The notes beneath the pieces are model-generated. The model saw only the letters and a program-made list of their open reading frames with translations, searched no databases and was not told where the DNA came from. A DNA stretch of 16,625 bases from Planctomycetaceae bacterium UBA2972 (lineage in GTDB: Bacteria; Planctomycetota; Planctomycetia; Pirellulales; Pirellulaceae): contig DEAW01000051.1 in NCBI GenBank assembly GCA_002348315.1, positions 1 through 16,625 on the forward strand, written 5' to 3'. The translations under genes were made by a program, and so were the position numbers. Shown here one piece after another: positions 8,126-15,615 of the stretch (the first letter of the stretch is position 1; the number at the start of each line of letters is the position of its first letter).

Positions 8126-8593
8126 TTAGAGTGGCTTGTTAGGGTCTTTGATCTGTCCGGCCGCGTTGTTGTTCGGGTCATATCGACGTGAGGGTTCCGG
8201 TTTGCGACGTCGATCCAGACCGGCTCGGTCTAACAGGCTTTGCCCAAGAATCGTTCGCAGGCCATCGTCATCCGATGGTGGTGGTCCGGATGCTCCCAAA
8301 TCAGCAGGATCATATTCAATCGTGAACTGGTGTTTGGCAAAATGAATGACACTTCCGGGATCGAGCCGTTTGACGTTGACTCGTTCGTTGTGGACGCGTG
8401 TACCATTACGGCTGTTAAGATCGCGAGCAAACCAATAGCCTTCATTGACGTAAAGCTGGCAATGGTGGGCAGATACATTCTTAAAGCGAAGAACGATATC
8501 GCAGCTTTCTCTTCGACCTACCAGTAGTTTTTCAGCAAGCAGTGGAATTGGGTCTCCACCGCCGACCGGTTCGAGCTTGCCGTATTTGCTCAT
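8126..8593 (-). CDS. FHA domain protein with charged C-terminal tail
   Basis: A 155-residue protein with one forkhead-associated domain that binds phosphothreonine peptides. The signature residues are G26-R27 (VGRRESCDIVL), S41 and H44 in NVSAHHCQLY, and N63-G64 in LNSRNGTRV, within residues 1-95. From about 98 onward the sequence turns to a low-complexity tail rich in Asp, Pro, Arg and Asn, likely disordered. No kinase, membrane segment or other enzymatic domain is attached, so it is a stand-alone reader that would need an external Ser/Thr kinase, a protein class abundant in planctomycetes. The gene ends 17 bases from the convergent M81 gene and diverges from the radical SAM gene. Its upstream region contains only a weak GAAGAA Shine-Dalgarno match. 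The domain call is firm; partner unknown. Confidence 0.9.
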   Translation of the reverse strand: MSKYGKLEPVGGGDPIPLLAEKLLVGRRESCDIVLRFKNVSAHHCQLYVNEGYWFARDLNSRNGTRVHNERVNVKRLDPGSVIHFAKHQFTIEYDPADLGASGPPPSDDDGLRTILGQSLLDRAGLDRRRKPEPSRRYDPNNNAAGQIKDPNKPL

Positions 8594-8665
8594 AGAATGT
8601 TCTTCAACTCGTCGCTCAGAATCTCTGTATCTACCCCTTCAAACTACCTCGATCGTCTCTTTGAG

Positions 8666-8678
8666 GGGAATGATTCCC
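8666..8678. promoter_or_regulatory. perfect 13-base inverted repeat, possible operator
   Basis: GGGAATGATTCCC reads as two perfect 6-base arms (GGGAAT and ATTCCC) around a single G. It sits inside the 210-base divergent gap between the FHA gene and the radical SAM gene, where a dimeric repressor or activator could act on both. It is 125 bases from the radical SAM ATG and 72 from the FHA start. No convincing -35/-10 pair could be placed beside it by eye, so the regulatory role is speculation from position and symmetry. Confidence 0.3.
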
Positions 8679-8803
8679 GGGTAAATTGCCTCAAAAAAAC
8701 TCTCCCAGGTACTGCAATTTGTGGAAAGTGGTACGATAGGAGAAAGCACCCTGCCGAGTGTTACGAGTATTCTAAGTCAGAGCCTTATTTAGTCAAACGC
8801 CAG

Positions 8804-9805
8804 ATGAGTATAAAAACTCAAAACGAAGCAAAAGTCAGGCCGGAATTTGATTGGCGTGAGGCTGGTTTGCGTTATTATTCCCTTGGTTTTCACCTGAAAA
8901 ACAAGTTTGGAGAACGCGTTCAAAAAGTCAGTCTGGATGCCGGCTTCACATGTCCCAACGTTGATGGGTCCGTTACAACGGGCGGTTGTACGTTTTGCGA
9001 TAACCGTAGCTTTAGTCCGAGCCGGCGAGTGCGACGGCAGGATATTCTCAACCAGTTGGAGGATGGGATTTCGCGAGTGAAAGGTCGCTATAACGTAGCG
9101 AAGTTTATCGCCTATTATCAGCCGGCGACCAATACTTATGCTCCGGTCGAAAAACTGCGTCCCCTTTATGACTTGCCTTTAGAACATCCGGATGTTGTGG
9201 GAGTAGCGATCGGTACGCGGCCGGATTGTGTGCCTGACGATGTGTTGGATTTGCTGGAAGAATTGGCAGGGCGCACTTATCTGTCGGTCGAGTACGGGAT
9301 GCAGACCATGCACGATAAATCGCTTGACTGGATGAATCGGGGGCATCATCACGACGCATTTCTGGATGCGATGCAGCGAAGTCGTGGGCGAGGATTCGAA
9401 ATCTGTGCCCATGTCATATTGGGACTTCCCGGGGAAACACACGAAGACATGATGGCAACAGCTAACGAACTTGCCAAATCCGGAGTCGATGCGATCAAGC
9501 TTCATAATCTGTATGCTGTCAAACGAACGGTGTTAGCCGATCAGGTTGCCAGTGGTGAAGTGACACTGATTAATCAGGAAGACTATGTTCGGGCAGTGGT
9601 GGATTTTCTAGAACTCACGCCACCTCATGTCGTAGTGGAACGAGTTAGTGGCGATGCACCACCGGATTATTTTGTTGGGCCCGAGTGGTGTTTGAATAAA
9701 TCCGCTGTGCGTGCTGCGATTGAGAAAGAGTTTAATCGGCGGGATAGTTATCAGGCAATAAAATGTCTGGTTGAATCGACGCTGAAAAATAGGGAGGAGT
9801 GTTAG
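8804..9805 (+). CDS. TIGR01212/YhcC family radical SAM protein
   Basis: A 333-residue radical SAM protein. The cluster cysteines are C50, C62 and C65 in CPNVDG...GGCTFC, the C-x11-C-x2-C arrangement of the YhcC/TIGR01212 family rather than the common CxxxCxxC. Further family blocks are LDAGFTCPN, YYQPATNTYAP, VAIGTRPDCVPD, LSVEYGMQT and CAHVILGLPGE. This family is widespread and its reaction has not been settled to my knowledge. The frame is open to 8597, but the upstream 69 codons have no ATG, no family resemblance and odd composition; ATG 8804 fits the usual N-terminus (x-WREAGLRYYSLGxHL). No good Shine-Dalgarno is seen before this start. The stop is followed after one base by the ATG of the PhoD gene, so the two are surely co-transcribed. 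Confidence 0.9.
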   Translation: MSIKTQNEAKVRPEFDWREAGLRYYSLGFHLKNKFGERVQKVSLDAGFTCPNVDGSVTTGGCTFCDNRSFSPSRRVRRQDILNQLEDGISRVKGRYNVAKFIAYYQPATNTYAPVEKLRPLYDLPLEHPDVVGVAIGTRPDCVPDDVLDLLEELAGRTYLSVEYGMQTMHDKSLDWMNRGHHHDAFLDAMQRSRGRGFEICAHVILGLPGETHEDMMATANELAKSGVDAIKLHNLYAVKRTVLADQVASGEVTLINQEDYVRAVVDFLELTPPHVVVERVSGDAPPDYFVGPEWCLNKSAVRAAIEKEFNRRDSYQAIKCLVESTLKNREEC

Positions 9806-9806
9806 C

Positions 9807-11633
9807 ATGGCGCGAATTGCTTTGCTTTGGATACTGATGATTTGCCCGGAGGTAGAGGCAATCGAGACTGAACAGCACATCACGCATGGGCCGATTCTGG
9901 GGCGTGTGACCGATACGAGCGTGGGAGTTTGGGCACGGACCGGACATCCCGGTAAATTTCAGGTTCAGTATGGGCTTGCGTCGGATAAGTTGGATCAGGA
10001 AAGTCTGGCGGTCACCACTAAGTTGACGTCGGATTGTACCGGGTGGGTTGAAATCAGGAACTTAATTCCTGATACGAAGTACTATTATAAAGTCGTATTG
10101 CCGGGAGTTACAGATCTAACGGCCCGTCGAGGATCCTTTCGTACGCTGCCGAATGGCGAATTGTATAAGCACGAGCTACTCAACCCCAAAGGCCTCTTTA
10201 ACTTCAAATTTGAATACGCCTGTGGAAACAATCAAAATCCCGGACACAGTAACGGCCCGGCCCTGCCGGCGTTTAATACGATGCTGCGGGAAATCAAAGA
10301 TGATATCAACTTTGCCATTCTCAATGGCGACTGGCTGTATGAAACACAGCGGGAGTATACTCCGGCTCAATGGATGCAACAGGTGGGAATGGACGCAGGT
10401 ATTGCTCCTAAGCTAATTCAGGATGCTCCTTCGATTGTGGGTGTATGGCAGAATTATAAGCACTTCATGAATCGTGCTCCGGCACTTGAAAAGTGGCACA
10501 GTCAGGTACCCTCGTTTTTTACCTACGATGATCATGAAATCCTGAATGATATTTGGGGAGCAGGAAGTCCGGGATTACGGGATCGCAGAGCAGTGTTTCG
10601 GGATATTGGTGTGCGAGCATGGTACGACTATCTGGGCTGGGCGAATCCGACTAACTTTCCTCAGCGAGTGCACATCAGTGCCGGTCAGGTGAAAGCGGAA
10701 GCAACCGTGCTTACCGACAAGACTGCTGATTTTACGGCGATTGATTTGGACCAGGTAAATAATCTGCATGTGCACTGGGGAACGCGCACAGCCGGGGTCA
10801 ACGAGAATGCACTCGACGGTGTCGGCGGCCTGAAGAATGCTGGTGTCTACGAAATTGTTGAAGTGCTGGACGAGAACCGAATTAAAGTGAGTCCGGCTTT
10901 TAAAGAAGACGGAGCCGTACCCTATTCCATCGGTCGTCGTTCGTATTTCAAAATGTCAGTGGCGAATTGCGACTTTTTTGTGTGTGACACGCGAGGACAG
11001 CGGGAAATGCATGACCGCAGTGACCCACATAAAGAGATATCGATGTTGGGGTTGAAGCAGCGCGAATGGTTGCTTCGGGGAGTACGGGAAAGTGAGGCTG
11101 ATTTTATCTTTGTCGTTTCGAGCGTGAACTTCATGGTTCCGCACGTTGGTGGAGGTGTCGTAAGAGCGAATAATAAAGATGACGCCTGGACGGTGTTTTA
11201 CCATGAACGTGAGATGCTCATCGAGGCCTGGGATGAAATCGAAAAACCTGTCTTTGTTCTGACTGGTGACTTACATAATAGTTTTGCCTGTCAAATTACC
11301 GACAACGTGTTCGAATTTGCCTCAGGGCCCCATAACTCGAATAACCACTATTTTACAGACGAAGGTGATCGTCCAGCCAACGGACTGTTTAAGTACGGTC
11401 CGCGTGAAGTGGATATTCTCTGGTCGACGAGATGGGAAAATGATGTCCCACGCGATCAACTGCGAGGCCCCACCTATTGCGTGGTGCAGATTAATAATGT
11501 CTACAATAACCCACTTAAAGTGGGCGACCAGAGGTGGGTGGCTTTCCCTCGACCTCAGGTTGTTTTCCAGTATTACAACGGTGTAACCGGAAAGTTGCGT
11601 TGGGCACACAGTGTTCGAGCGACAGCGAAATAG
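9807..11633 (+). CDS. PhoD-like alkaline phosphatase with inserted domain
   Basis: A 608-residue phosphatase/phosphodiesterase of the PhoD (metallophosphatase-type) family, exported through a short signal peptide (1-18, ending EVEA). Residues about 25-115 form the PhoD N-terminal fibronectin-like domain (GPILGRVT...VGVWARTG, ...LIPDTKYYYKV). Metal-site motifs follow in order: C-G near FEYACGNNQ, GDWLYE (174-179), DDHE (241-244), DTR (394-396) and TGDLHNS (487-493, with D488 and H490). Between roughly 285 and 375 lies a beta-rich segment absent from typical PhoD proteins. No twin-arginine pair is obvious in the signal, although the Bacillus PhoD uses Tat. The start has a strong GGAGGAG ribosome site and lies one base after the radical SAM stop. 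It probably releases phosphate from esters outside the cytoplasm; the true substrate is unknown. Confidence 0.9.
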   Translation: MARIALLWILMICPEVEAIETEQHITHGPILGRVTDTSVGVWARTGHPGKFQVQYGLASDKLDQESLAVTTKLTSDCTGWVEIRNLIPDTKYYYKVVLPGVTDLTARRGSFRTLPNGELYKHELLNPKGLFNFKFEYACGNNQNPGHSNGPALPAFNTMLREIKDDINFAILNGDWLYETQREYTPAQWMQQVGMDAGIAPKLIQDAPSIVGVWQNYKHFMNRAPALEKWHSQVPSFFTYDDHEILNDIWGAGSPGLRDRRAVFRDIGVRAWYDYLGWANPTNFPQRVHISAGQVKAEATVLTDKTADFTAIDLDQVNNLHVHWGTRTAGVNENALDGVGGLKNAGVYEIVEVLDENRIKVSPAFKEDGAVPYSIGRRSYFKMSVANCDFFVCDTRGQREMHDRSDPHKEISMLGLKQREWLLRGVRESEADFIFVVSSVNFMVPHVGGGVVRANNKDDAWTVFYHEREMLIEAWDEIEKPVFVLTGDLHNSFACQITDNVFEFASGPHNSNNHYFTDEGDRPANGLFKYGPREVDILWSTRWENDVPRDQLRGPTYCVVQINNVYNNPLKVGDQRWVAFPRPQVVFQYYNGVTGKLRWAHSVRATAK

Positions 11634-11652
11634 TACGTATCAGGAGATAGTG

Positions 11653-12408
11653 ATGCCTCACGATTTTACAAATAAGACTGCAGTGGTTACCGGGGGGACT
11701 CGTGGGATTGGGCGAGCCATTGCTCAGAAACTCGCTTCGTACGGAGCACGTGTCTGCATCAATTATCGAGCGAGTGCAGAGTTGGCTGAGCAGGTTGTCG
11801 CTGAGTTACGTGAGGCTGGTGCCGAAGCAATCGCAATCCAGACTGATGTTTCGGAACAGGAAGAAGCCCGCCGGCTGATCAAAGAAGCCGAACAGCAACT
11901 GGGTCCGATCGACTTTCTGATTAACAATGCTGGCATTTTCGATGTCGTTGCTCATGACGAGTTTGACGAACAGTTGTGGCATCAGACGATGAAAGTAAAT
12001 GTTGACGGCGTGTTTTACTGCACCTGGGCGGTGAAAGATGCGATGGTCGCGCGAGGCTATGGCCGAATCGTTAATATCGCGTCGATCGCCGGACTTGAAG
12101 CGAAACCTTATTCGATTGCCTATGCAACCAGCAAAGCAGCGGTTGTTGGTTTTACACGCAGTCTGGGGCAGGCACTGGCAAGTGACAATGTGCGAGTCAA
12201 TGCAGTGGCGCCCGGTTTGATTGATACCGAGATTTTGCATGGCGTGGACCCGGCATTGCTGGAACAACTTATTGAGCTTACGCCTGCAAAACGCATTGGC
12301 CAGGTTGATGAAGTGGCCGATCTGGTGAGTTTCCTGCTTTCGGATGAATCTGATTTTATCGTTGGCCAGACGATGGTTGTCTCGGGAGGCCGGGTAAATC
12401 TTCCCTAG
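11653..12408 (+). CDS. SDR family oxidoreductase, FabG-like
   Basis: A 251-residue classical SDR close to the FabG type. It shows TGGTRGIG (13-20), the basic-type second strand CINYRAS that hints at NADP(H), DV near 65, NNAG (91-94), S144 (NIASIAG), Y157 and K161 (YATSK), and the PGLIDT and GGRVN-like closing segments. All tetrad positions are normal. The frame extends 14 codons upstream to 11611, but ATG 11653 has AGGAG at ideal spacing and the family length, so that start is chosen. It follows PhoD by 19 bases. It is not in a fatty-acid cluster, so 3-oxoacyl-ACP reduction is less likely than oxidation of a sugar acid or alcohol; the FAH-type enzyme downstream makes a deoxy-sugar-acid dehydrogenase plausible, which is inference. 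Confidence 0.88.
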   Translation: MPHDFTNKTAVVTGGTRGIGRAIAQKLASYGARVCINYRASAELAEQVVAELREAGAEAIAIQTDVSEQEEARRLIKEAEQQLGPIDFLINNAGIFDVVAHDEFDEQLWHQTMKVNVDGVFYCTWAVKDAMVARGYGRIVNIASIAGLEAKPYSIAYATSKAAVVGFTRSLGQALASDNVRVNAVAPGLIDTEILHGVDPALLEQLIELTPAKRIGQVDEVADLVSFLLSDESDFIVGQTMVVSGGRVNLP

Positions 12409-12497
12409 TGGCCGATTTGGTAGCTGGATTGCCGGACGAGGGAGTCATTTCGTCGATTCGATACCGTATTGTAGATTCGTTAGAATATACTCGGCTG

Positions 12498-12515
12498 AAC
12501 CGAAGCTGTTCGGTT
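12498..12515 (+). terminator. short hairpin between SDR and PQQ-propeller genes
   Basis: AACCGAA and TTCGGTT form a perfect 7-base stem around a GCTG loop; two further G-U pairs can extend it. There is no trailing T-run, so it is a weak intrinsic-terminator candidate and could as well be an operator or a 5'-UTR element of the next gene, whose start codon is 62 bases away. The surrounding 168-base gap contains a TATACT hexamer (12486-12491) but no matching -35 at proper spacing. Confidence 0.3.
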
Positions 12516-12576
12516 TGAACGGAGATAAGAAATAAAGAGTGATTGGCAAGAAAGATCCGATAGAGAGATTCGATAG

Positions 12577-13866
12577 ATGACAAAATTCATGACAAGACTA
12601 GCCGTCCTGATTGCCTTGGTCGCGATCACGCTCGAAGGCGAGGCACAACAGTGGGGCCAATTTCGAGGCGCAACTGGATCAGGGGTATCAGCAAGCGAGA
12701 ATTTACCTACCACATGGTCGGATGATTCGGTGTTGTGGAGCGTGAATTTGCTTGGTCAGGGAAATTCATCACCAGCGGTAAATTCAAGTGCAGTTTTTGT
12801 AACAAGCCAGGCAAAAGATCTGTCACTGCATGTGCTGGCATTCTCATGCTCTAATGGCAAACCGCTTTGGAAGAAGCAGGTCGGTTCAGGGAAACTTGCA
12901 GCAAAAGGGCCGGCGAATCTTTATGCCCATCGGCACAACGCGGCGACTCCGTCTCCGATCGCGGATGATCAATCCGTCTGGGCATTCTTTGGTACAGGAC
13001 TGCTGGTTTGTCTGGATGCCAGGACCGGCGAATTGAAGTGGGAAGTCGATATGGTGCAAGAGTACGGAGCGTATGACATCACGTTCGGTATGGGGTCGAC
13101 GCCTCGTCTTTGGGAAGGCCATGTCTTTGTTAGCTGCATGACCAAAGGAGCGTCCTATGTTGTCGCGTTGAATAAAGATTCGGGTGAGTTGGTATGGAAG
13201 CACGATCGCAGATTTCCGTCGAAAGATGACGGCCCCGACGCTTACTCGACTCCGATTATTGCTACCGTTGATGGGAAGGCTCAGTTGATTGTGACGGGTT
13301 GTGATCACATCAATGCCTATAACCCGAAGACAGGAGAGCAATTGTGGTATTCAAGTGGCTTGCAAATTGCCAGTCCGTACGGCCGCGTCATCGCTTCTCC
13401 CGTTGCTGGTTCCGGCGTTGTGGTTGGGACATCAGCAAATCCGGGAGGTGGTGGTTTAGGTCATGTGATGGCCTGGGAACTTGGTGGGAAAGGGAATGTA
13501 CGCGAGACGAACATGCTTTGGCGACATGCCAGGAGTACTCCCGATTCCTCGACTCCGATTGCAGTCAACGGATTGCTGTTTGCGTTGGCAGATAATGGCG
13601 TTTGTACATGCCTAGATATCAAAACGGGTGATGTAAAATGGGTCAAACGCCTGACGACCGGAACAAGTTATGCATCGCTGGTTGCCGGCGGTGGAAAAGT
13701 TTATGCCAGTGGAATCAATGGAACGGTTGTTGTGTTTAATGCAGATAGCGAAGGTAAGGTTGTTGCCACCAATAAGCTTGAAGGCCAATTTTACTCTACT
13801 CCGGCCTTAATGGCGGATACGATTTATTTGCGAGCGTATGAGCGACTCGTCGCGGTTAAGAAATAA
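12577..13866 (+). CDS. secreted PQQ-like beta-propeller repeat protein
   Basis: A 429-residue exported protein with a signal peptide (1-24, ending GEAQ) and a WGQFRG opening common in planctomycete propeller proteins. Propeller blades carry the repeat DxxTGxxxW: SNGKPLWKK (from 91), ARTGELKWEV (from 148), KDSGELVWKH (from 200), PKTGEQLWYS (from 250) and IKTGDVKWVK (from 348), spaced about 50-100 residues apart. These are BamB/PQQ-type repeats without a cytochrome domain, so it is likely a binding or scaffold protein rather than a proven quinoprotein dehydrogenase. A second in-frame ATG four codons in would also serve. It begins a new cluster after the 168-base gap and is followed by the DUF6817 gene after 14 bases. 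Fold assignment is secure; ligand unknown. Confidence 0.88.
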   Translation: MTKFMTRLAVLIALVAITLEGEAQQWGQFRGATGSGVSASENLPTTWSDDSVLWSVNLLGQGNSSPAVNSSAVFVTSQAKDLSLHVLAFSCSNGKPLWKKQVGSGKLAAKGPANLYAHRHNAATPSPIADDQSVWAFFGTGLLVCLDARTGELKWEVDMVQEYGAYDITFGMGSTPRLWEGHVFVSCMTKGASYVVALNKDSGELVWKHDRRFPSKDDGPDAYSTPIIATVDGKAQLIVTGCDHINAYNPKTGEQLWYSSGLQIASPYGRVIASPVAGSGVVVGTSANPGGGGLGHVMAWELGGKGNVRETNMLWRHARSTPDSSTPIAVNGLLFALADNGVCTCLDIKTGDVKWVKRLTTGTSYASLVAGGGKVYASGINGTVVVFNADSEGKVVATNKLEGQFYSTPALMADTIYLRAYERLVAVKK

Positions 13867-13880
13867 AGGGAATTAGGAAG

Positions 13881-14477
13881 ATGAGTGGTGATAATGATCC
13901 GAAGTACTGGGAGATGGTGCAGTTCCTGAAAGATCTGGGGACCAATTCGATTGGGCATTCGGGAGACAAGAAGTACCTCGCCCATTTGATCTCCGTGTAT
14001 AACGACGTCCGTAGTTGGGGCGGTCCGGACTATCTTGCTCGCGCAGGAATGTTCCATTCCATTTACGGGACTCAGCTGTTTCAGGGGTTTACACTGCCGA
14101 TCGAAGAGCGGGATGCATTGAAGAATCTTATTGGTGAAGATGCTGAATGGTTGGCATTTTTGAATTGCTTTGTGCACCGTGAACCGTTCGATCAGGCGAT
14201 ACTGGATGGCTCGACCGATTATGTAGTGTTCAATCGTGAGACGGGCGAGGCGTATCAATTGACCGAGCAGCAATGGAAGGATCTCGTCTTCCTGCATCTC
14301 TGTGACTGGATGGAGCAGATTGAACGCCTTCACTGGTGGGATTATCGACGCGACGCATGGATTGCAATGTCTCAATATCTAGGCGGTGTGGCACTGCAAA
14401 AGTATGAAGAAACCATGAGTCGTGAGCCAGATCGTTCGCTGGGTTTACATACTGAGGCTCCGACGTCGCCCAGCTAG
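13881..14477 (+). CDS. DUF6817 family protein
   Basis: A 198-residue protein that I recognise as the DUF6817 type. The conserved region is IGHSGDKKYLAHL (24-36), DVRSWG (42-47) and GMFHSIYGTQ (56-65), which has H26, H35 and H59 in an order reminiscent of HD-type hydrolases, although the expected HD pair is HS here. The remaining C-terminal part is helical with a DWMEQIERLHWWDYRRDAW stretch. No signal peptide is seen, so the product is cytosolic, while the PQQ-propeller upstream is exported. AGGAA precedes the ATG. Metal binding and hydrolase activity are inference from the pattern of histidines; no function is established to my knowledge. Confidence 0.75.
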   Translation: MSGDNDPKYWEMVQFLKDLGTNSIGHSGDKKYLAHLISVYNDVRSWGGPDYLARAGMFHSIYGTQLFQGFTLPIEERDALKNLIGEDAEWLAFLNCFVHREPFDQAILDGSTDYVVFNRETGEAYQLTEQQWKDLVFLHLCDWMEQIERLHWWDYRRDAWIAMSQYLGGVALQKYEETMSREPDRSLGLHTEAPTSPS

Positions 14478-14499
14478 CTTCAGAATGAAACTGAAGTTT
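14478..14499 (+). terminator. weak stem-loop after the DUF6817 gene
   Basis: CTTCAG and CTGAAG pair perfectly around AATGAAA, followed at once by TTT; G-U and A-U pairs extend the stem outward into the stop codon. The stem is AT-rich and the T-run is only three long, so termination would be partial at best. It starts directly after the TAG of the gene at 13881. Confidence 0.25.
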
Positions 14500-14546
14500 G
14501 AAAGATGCGAGGTTTTCAAATTTATCCTGAGGTTTGCTGATTGGTT

Positions 14547-15596
14547 ATGCGAATAGTGCAATTTGTTCAGCAGTACGGTGTCCGTGCTGTCGGTGTCGTG
14601 GACGGTGATGAGGTAATCAATATTACTGCGACCTATCCGCAGTATGAAACGACGTTGGTATTAGCGTTGGATGCGATTAAACGACAGCTTGGGTTGGAGC
14701 AAATGCTCAATGAACTTTTGCCACAGTGTGATAGCCGTGTGTCCTATGACGCTCTTTGGAACGGAGAGGTTGACAGTGACCTGCATCTGCTTCCGCCCCT
14801 CGATCATCGTGACGATTCCCGAACCTATATCACTGGTACAGGGCTAACGCATACCGGAAGTATGCAGAGCCGAGATCAGATGCACTCGGATGACGATGCT
14901 GTTAAAGAAACGGCTGAGCAACCACAAACGGATTCGGCCAGGATGTTCCAGATGGGATTAGACGGAGGCAAACCCCAAGTGGGTATGCGAGGTACCGCAC
15001 CAGAGTGGTTTTATAAAGGTAATGGGATTTGTTTGCGGGGACATCGGAGTCATTTAGACTTGCCTGCTTTCGCTTTGGACGGTGGAGAAGAGCCCGAATT
15101 TGTGGGATGTTATGTGATTGGGCCGGAGGGAGTACCCTATCGAGTCGGTTTTGCCTTGGGTAACGAGTGGTCGGATCATGCGACAGAGAAAATAAACTAC
15201 TTGTACCTGGCGCCTTCAAAAATACGTACGTGTTCGGTTGGCCCCGAGTTGGTTGTGGGGGGGGAGTTTGAAGATTTAGATGTGCGAGTGACTGTTACCA
15301 GAGACGGCCAGCAAATCTATGATAGTGGTGACTTGAAAAGCGGACAGCAGTTTATGTGTCACTCACTTGCGAATTGTGAAGATCATCACTTTAAATATCC
15401 GTTACACAGGCAACCCGGGGATGTGCATCTGCATTTCTTTGGGACGAGTAAGCTAAGTTTCGGAACGAGGGATTGGAAGTACCAGGCAGGAGATTTGATT
15501 GAAGTGTCCGCCGCTGGGTTTAGCCGCTCGTTGATTAATCAGGTGACCGATGCCTGTGCGGAAGCTGCCGACCCTGTGCGAGTCAAAACTCTTTGA
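14547..15596 (+). CDS. AraD1/GguC family protein (FAH superfamily)
   Basis: A 349-residue enzyme of the AraD1/GguC family, whose C-terminal part is a fumarylacetoacetate-hydrolase fold. Family blocks seen: MRIVQF opening, THTGS (101-105), RDQMH, RMFQMGLDGGKP, PEWFYKGNG, DGGEEPE (178-184) with the expected acidic metal ligands, GFALGNEWSDH, DHHFKYP (279-285) and GDVHLHFFGT (291-300). GguC lies beside a sugar transporter in Agrobacterium; AraD1-type proteins are linked to L-arabinose catabolism. The reaction is therefore likely a keto-deoxy-sugar-acid hydrolysis or dehydration, but the exact one is not known. Start choice: ATG 14547 gives the family N-terminus, while TTG 14541 has TGAGG at 8 bases and adds two residues. 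The second sulfatase follows 19 bases downstream. Confidence 0.88.
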   Translation: MRIVQFVQQYGVRAVGVVDGDEVINITATYPQYETTLVLALDAIKRQLGLEQMLNELLPQCDSRVSYDALWNGEVDSDLHLLPPLDHRDDSRTYITGTGLTHTGSMQSRDQMHSDDDAVKETAEQPQTDSARMFQMGLDGGKPQVGMRGTAPEWFYKGNGICLRGHRSHLDLPAFALDGGEEPEFVGCYVIGPEGVPYRVGFALGNEWSDHATEKINYLYLAPSKIRTCSVGPELVVGGEFEDLDVRVTVTRDGQQIYDSGDLKSGQQFMCHSLANCEDHHFKYPLHRQPGDVHLHFFGTSKLSFGTRDWKYQAGDLIEVSAAGFSRSLINQVTDACAEAADPVRVKTL

Positions 15597-15615
15597 GGAA
15601 GAATGGGTGTGTCAA

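Noticed and set aside
8597..8803. 69-codon N-terminal extension of the radical SAM protein
   Set aside because: It has no ATG, has odd composition, overlaps a likely promoter region and does not match the family start.
11611..11652. 14-codon extension of the FabG-like SDR into the PhoD gene
   Set aside because: ATG 11653 has an ideal AGGAG site and gives normal SDR length.
11806..12267. 153-codon minus-strand frame inside the FabG-like SDR
   Set aside because: Antisense shadow with no domain resemblance.
13824..14375. 183-codon minus-strand frame across the DUF6817 gene
   Set aside because: No family similarity and no ribosome site; it overlaps a convincing plus-strand gene.
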